Source: Arthrobacter sp. MMS18-M83
Lineage (GTDB): Bacteria; Actinomycetota; Actinomycetes; Actinomycetales; Micrococcaceae
NCBI RefSeq assembly: GCF_026683955.1
Contig: NZ_CP113343.1
Coordinates: 5,008,738 to 5,072,737, forward strand
Length of the DNA: 64,000 nt
Direction of reading: 5' to 3'
Part shown: one piece after another, positions 60,952-64,000 of the stretch
How positions within the stretch are numbered: the stretch's first letter is position 1
Layout of the letters: every line of letters starts with the position of its first letter
Notes under the pieces: model-generated
Database searches by the model: none
What the model was told of the DNA's origin: nothing
What the model saw: the letters and a program-made list of their open reading frames with translations, nothing else
Position numbers and translations under genes: made by a program

Positions 60952-62610
60952 TTACGTGGCGTGTTCGGCGCGGACGGGCACCGGCGCAAGGATTTCGTCG
61001 CTGGGCTGGAAGCCGATCCGCCAGGCACGGAACCACAGCTGATCGCCGCCGTCGTTCCGGACCGGTCCTGAGTACAGATGCCAGCGCCGTCCGTCGTGCT
61101 CGGGGCTGCCCGCAGCCCGTTCCACGGGGTTTCGGCCATCGAGTGCACCGGGTGGATCCGCGGTCCACGCGATGGACGCCCCGTCGGTGACGCATTCAGC
61201 TTCCAACCCGTGTGGCGTCTGGACGATCATCGGTTCCGCCGTGGTGCGCGGCAGGCCCGCGGGCCGCCAGCGCTCGATCAGTTCCGTTTCGTCGACCAGA
61301 CCGAGGTCGCCGAAGCGGCCCTGCCACCGCGCCAGCGCATCACGGAACCGGTCAAGGTCCGCGGCATGGGCTGAATCGGCGGCCAGGTTCCGGGTTTCGT
61401 GGGGATCCTTGAGGAGGTCGTAGAGCTCCTCGGCGGGCTTGGAAGGGGCCACCAGCGTGCGCTGAAGCTCGGTGAAGAGGCTGCGGGGTTCACCGGAGGC
61501 GAGCTGCCGGGCCTCCTCTGCTGCGATACGGCGAAACTCGGTCCACGTCGGGAGCCGGTCCGGGTAGTCGGTGTGAAGCATCGGCGGGCGGTCGGGGTGG
61601 AAGTTTCGGATGTATCGGAATCGCTGGTCCCGGACGGTGCGGCAGGTGTCTTCGGCTTCATCCATCCGGTCCCGTGCGCCGTAAACGTACTCGTTCGGCT
61701 CCTCTATGAAGGACCCGTCCGGCCCGACCAGCGGGACTCCGTGCATGTGTTCGGGGACAGGCAGTCCGCAGGCGTGGAGCATCGTCGGGGCCAGATCCAT
61801 CGTGTGGACCAGATCTCTCCTGACCGTGCCGGTGGGGATCTTGCCCGGCCAGCGAATGAGCAGTGGCTCCCGGAGGCCTGCTTCCGTGGCCCAACGCTTG
61901 GCCCGCGGCATGCCCTTGCCGTGATCGGACCAGAACACCACGATGGTGTTCTGGTCCAGGCCGTCTTCTTCCAGCTGGTCCAGGATGGTCCCCACCCAAT
62001 GGTCCATCTCGGTAATGAGGTCCGCGTACCGTGCCCACGAACGCCGGAACACGGCCGTGTCCGGATAGTACGGCGGCAAGGGCGCCGACGCCGGATCATG
62101 CCTGTCAGCGGCCCCAACGTTCGCCGTACTCGCCTCGAACGCTTCGTCGTCCACATAGATTCGGGATTCGTGGGTGGCCATTCCGTGGAATGCCGCAAAG
62201 AACGGGGTGCCGGAGTTCGGACGGTTCCGCCAATGGGCAACTGGTGAGCAATCATCAAAAACGGTGGGTGGAATGTCGACTTGGAAGTCCGTGAACCAGT
62301 TGTTCGTGCAGTAATAGCCAGCCTGCCGGAAATACTCCGGCAGTAGTCTCACCTCTGGCAGGGGTACGGCCTTGGTGCGCATGTGCATGGTCCCGATCAC
62401 CGTGGGGAAACACCCGGTCATGATCGCGGACCGCGCGGGCGCGCACACCGGAGCGGAAGCGAACGCGCGGTCAAACCTCGCCCCTTCGGCAGCGAGCCGG
62501 TCAAGGTTGGGCGTCACCGCGTACTCTGCTCCCGGCCAGACTCCCGCGTAACACCCAAGGTCGGGGTTGATGTCGTGAGTGGAGATCCACAGGATGTTGG
62601 GCCGGTTCAT
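60952..62610 (-). CDS. Sulfatase, family S1 (first of pair by position)
   Basis: 552 residues. N-terminal metal site MNRPNILWISTHDINPDLGC with Asp, then the formylglycine motif C56-A-P-A-R in SAPVCAPARSAIMTG, VVFWSDHGKGMPRAKRW (metal Asp-His) and GLREPLLIRWPGK. This layout is close to glycosaminoglycan-type sulfatases such as sulfamidase. The Cys must be converted by a maturation enzyme not in the window. No signal peptide, so it would act on imported sulfated sugars. Overlaps the upstream sulfatase by 4 bases. A C-terminal extension of about 80 residues (RRWHLYSGPVRNDGGDQLWF) is not typical. Confidence 0.88.
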   Translation of the reverse strand: MNRPNILWISTHDINPDLGCYAGVWPGAEYAVTPNLDRLAAEGARFDRAFASAPVCAPARSAIMTGCFPTVIGTMHMRTKAVPLPEVRLLPEYFRQAGYYCTNNWFTDFQVDIPPTVFDDCSPVAHWRNRPNSGTPFFAAFHGMATHESRIYVDDEAFEASTANVGAADRHDPASAPLPPYYPDTAVFRRSWARYADLITEMDHWVGTILDQLEEDGLDQNTIVVFWSDHGKGMPRAKRWATEAGLREPLLIRWPGKIPTGTVRRDLVHTMDLAPTMLHACGLPVPEHMHGVPLVGPDGSFIEEPNEYVYGARDRMDEAEDTCRTVRDQRFRYIRNFHPDRPPMLHTDYPDRLPTWTEFRRIAAEEARQLASGEPRSLFTELQRTLVAPSKPAEELYDLLKDPHETRNLAADSAHAADLDRFRDALARWQGRFGDLGLVDETELIERWRPAGLPRTTAEPMIVQTPHGLEAECVTDGASIAWTADPPGALDGRNPVERAAGSPEHDGRRWHLYSGPVRNDGGDQLWFRAWRIGFQPSDEILAPVPVRAEHAT

Positions 62611-63977
62611 TTGTCGCCGCTGCCCAATAGTTCGCGGGGTACCTCGGCATCGAACGCTGCGACCAGGGGGTCGCCCGTCTCAGTCATCCATCGCGCCAGT
62701 GCGTTGCGTTTTGCGGCAAGCACGGTGGCGAGGGAAGGCTCGGCTGCGCGGTTGCGCAGGCACTCGGGGTCTGATGCGAGATCGTAAAGTTCCTCGCGCG
62801 CGCGGGAGACGTAGAAGTCTGCGCGCTGGCGGATATCGGCGTCATCTTCGGCTGCGGCAAGCATTGCCTTCCAGGACAGGCCGAACATGTTTTCAGCCCG
62901 GTACTGTGCCTGGCCGTCAGCCCAGGCGTTCCAGATGTAGCCGTAACGTGCGTCCTGCACGCAACGCATCTCATAGCGCTGCTTTGCCGCGGTTTCGTGG
63001 AATACCGTGAATACCTGTTCCCGCCGTTCCTCCCGCCGCTGGAGGAGCAGCGGGACGAGGGAACTGCCGTCGAGATCGGCTGGCGTCAGGAGGCCGGCCG
63101 CGTCGCAGAACGTCGGGAACAAGTCCAGCATGTTCACGAAGTCGTCCGCATTGCTGGTCCCGGGAGTGGTCACCCCGGGCCAGCGGATGATGAGAGGGGT
63201 CAAGGTGCTGCGCAAATAGCAGTTGGCCTTGGCGAAAGGGAACGCCATGCCGTTGTCGGAGAGGAAGACCACCAGGGTTTCTCCCGCAGCGCCGGAACGT
63301 TCCAAGGCGTCCAGCACCTCCCCGACGACGTCATCGCAGCGGCGGGCGGAGCTGAGGTATTGGGCGTACTCGGTACGGACGCCGGGCAGGTCCGGAAGGA
63401 ATCCGGGGACCTGGACCTCGTCGGCGTCGTATACCTTGGAGGGCTCCGGGTAGAACTCGCGTTCTTCCGAAGTCCACTTGTCCCGCTCGTTCTCGCTGCC
63501 ATGGAAGGGTCTGTGTGGATCGTGCGCGTTGGCCATGAGGAACCATGGCCGTCCTTCCCCTGTTGCCTCCGCGATGAACTCTTCGGCCCGCCTTCCGTAG
63601 GCCGCGGGGTTGCGGCCCAGGCCAAGCTCGCGCATGTTCACAGCGGTGTCCCAGGCAAAGCGTTCCACCGGTTGGAGGTGGTCTACTTTGCCGAGGATGC
63701 CCAAGCGATAGCCCGCCTGTTTGAGGAGGTCGTTGATGACTACGATCCGATCGTTGATCGGCTCGAAGCCCTCGGCGCCGTTGCGGTGCGGCCATAGCCC
63801 GGTCATCAGGGCGGACCGGCTGGGCTGGCAAACCGCCGCAGGGACGTGCCCCCGGCGGAAAACCATCCCTTCCATTGCGAGTCGGTCCAGGTTCGGCGTC
63901 GCCTCGGCCGGGCCTCCGAATGACCCGGGGGTGTTGCCGTCCATGTCGTCGGCGGTGATCAGGAGGATGTTGGTCAC
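62607..63977 (-). CDS. Sulfatase, family S1 (upstream of pair)
   Basis: 456 residues, complete. MTNILLITADDMDGNTPGSF holds the metal Asp pair; formylglycine motif C50-Q-P-S-R in PAAVCQPSRSALMTG (the canonical CxPSR); VVFLSDNGMAFPFAKANCYL with Asp-Asn; RSTLTPLIIRWPG; C-terminal FYVSRAREELYDLASDPECL. GTG start with AAGGAGCACCC upstream. It opens the three-gene operon sulfatase-sulfatase-GH3. The two enzymes differ strongly, so they probably attack different sulfate positions of one polymer. Confidence 0.9.
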   Translation of the reverse strand: MTNILLITADDMDGNTPGSFGGPAEATPNLDRLAMEGMVFRRGHVPAAVCQPSRSALMTGLWPHRNGAEGFEPINDRIVVINDLLKQAGYRLGILGKVDHLQPVERFAWDTAVNMRELGLGRNPAAYGRRAEEFIAEATGEGRPWFLMANAHDPHRPFHGSENERDKWTSEEREFYPEPSKVYDADEVQVPGFLPDLPGVRTEYAQYLSSARRCDDVVGEVLDALERSGAAGETLVVFLSDNGMAFPFAKANCYLRSTLTPLIIRWPGVTTPGTSNADDFVNMLDLFPTFCDAAGLLTPADLDGSSLVPLLLQRREERREQVFTVFHETAAKQRYEMRCVQDARYGYIWNAWADGQAQYRAENMFGLSWKAMLAAAEDDADIRQRADFYVSRAREELYDLASDPECLRNRAAEPSLATVLAAKRNALARWMTETGDPLVAAFDAEVPRELLGSGDK

Positions 63978-64000
63978 GGGTGCTCCTTAGGCATTCTGCT

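Noticed and set aside
1..64000. CRISPR array, tRNA or rRNA genes, riboswitches
   Set aside because: No regularly spaced direct repeats, no cloverleaf-like or rRNA-like segment and no known riboswitch core was seen on reading through.

Overview
The window reads as high-GC actinobacterial DNA, most like the Arthrobacter / Paenarthrobacter / Pseudarthrobacter group. The reasons are GC-rich third codon positions, frequent GTG and TTG starts, stop-start overlaps of the ATGA/GTGA type, and proteins typical of soil Micrococcaceae. This is a judgement by eye, not the result of a search. I found no rRNA, tRNA or CRISPR.

Region by region. 1-2391: the start of a sugar ABC substrate-binding lipoprotein gene, divergent from a DeoR-type repressor. 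3365-5928: a phosphoribosyltransferase/hydrolase fusion divergent from a CapA-like protein. 5929-8025 and 9245-10300 are scars holding broken genes, relic IS ends and a chimeric junction. 8026-9177: an alpha/beta hydrolase. 10302-30715: two paralogous glycoside or sugar uptake and catabolism modules. Each has a family-5 solute-binding lipoprotein, a permease, a permease-ATPase fusion, a second ATPase, Gfo/Idh/MocA dehydrogenases, an IolE-like TIM-barrel protein and a ROK repressor. Module A (10302-20252) is partly decayed: its last ATPase has a frameshift and the LacI gene has lost a working HTH. Module B (20389-30715) looks intact. Three upstream regions share a motif ending in CGGCATCTTG, a candidate common operator or promoter.

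30744-51886 is the most striking part: a complete indole-3-acetate (auxin) catabolic set, iacA-B-I-C-D-E-F and iacG-H, with a FixL/FixJ-like two-component pair, followed by catB-catC-catA, which takes the resulting catechol into the ortho-cleavage route. The set is interrupted by plant-glycan genes: a GH78 rhamnosidase between iacF and the response regulator, and a GH43 gene between iacH and catB. The GH43 gene is itself split by a complete IS21-family element (45264-47997). Removing the IS and one copy of a 3-bp repeat restores one reading frame (GH43, discoidin-like and fibronectin III-like domains).

51930-63977: an IS3-family relic, then a glycan locus with a GH78 rhamnosidase, an MFS transporter, a MarR regulator flanked by two matching 24-bp palindromes, a truncated gene joined to a partial copy of catA, and an operon of two sulfatases and a GH3 glycosidase. 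The whole suggests a plant-associated soil bacterium that uses auxin, glycosides and rhamnose-containing, possibly sulfated, polysaccharides, in a region shaped by repeated insertion and deletion.
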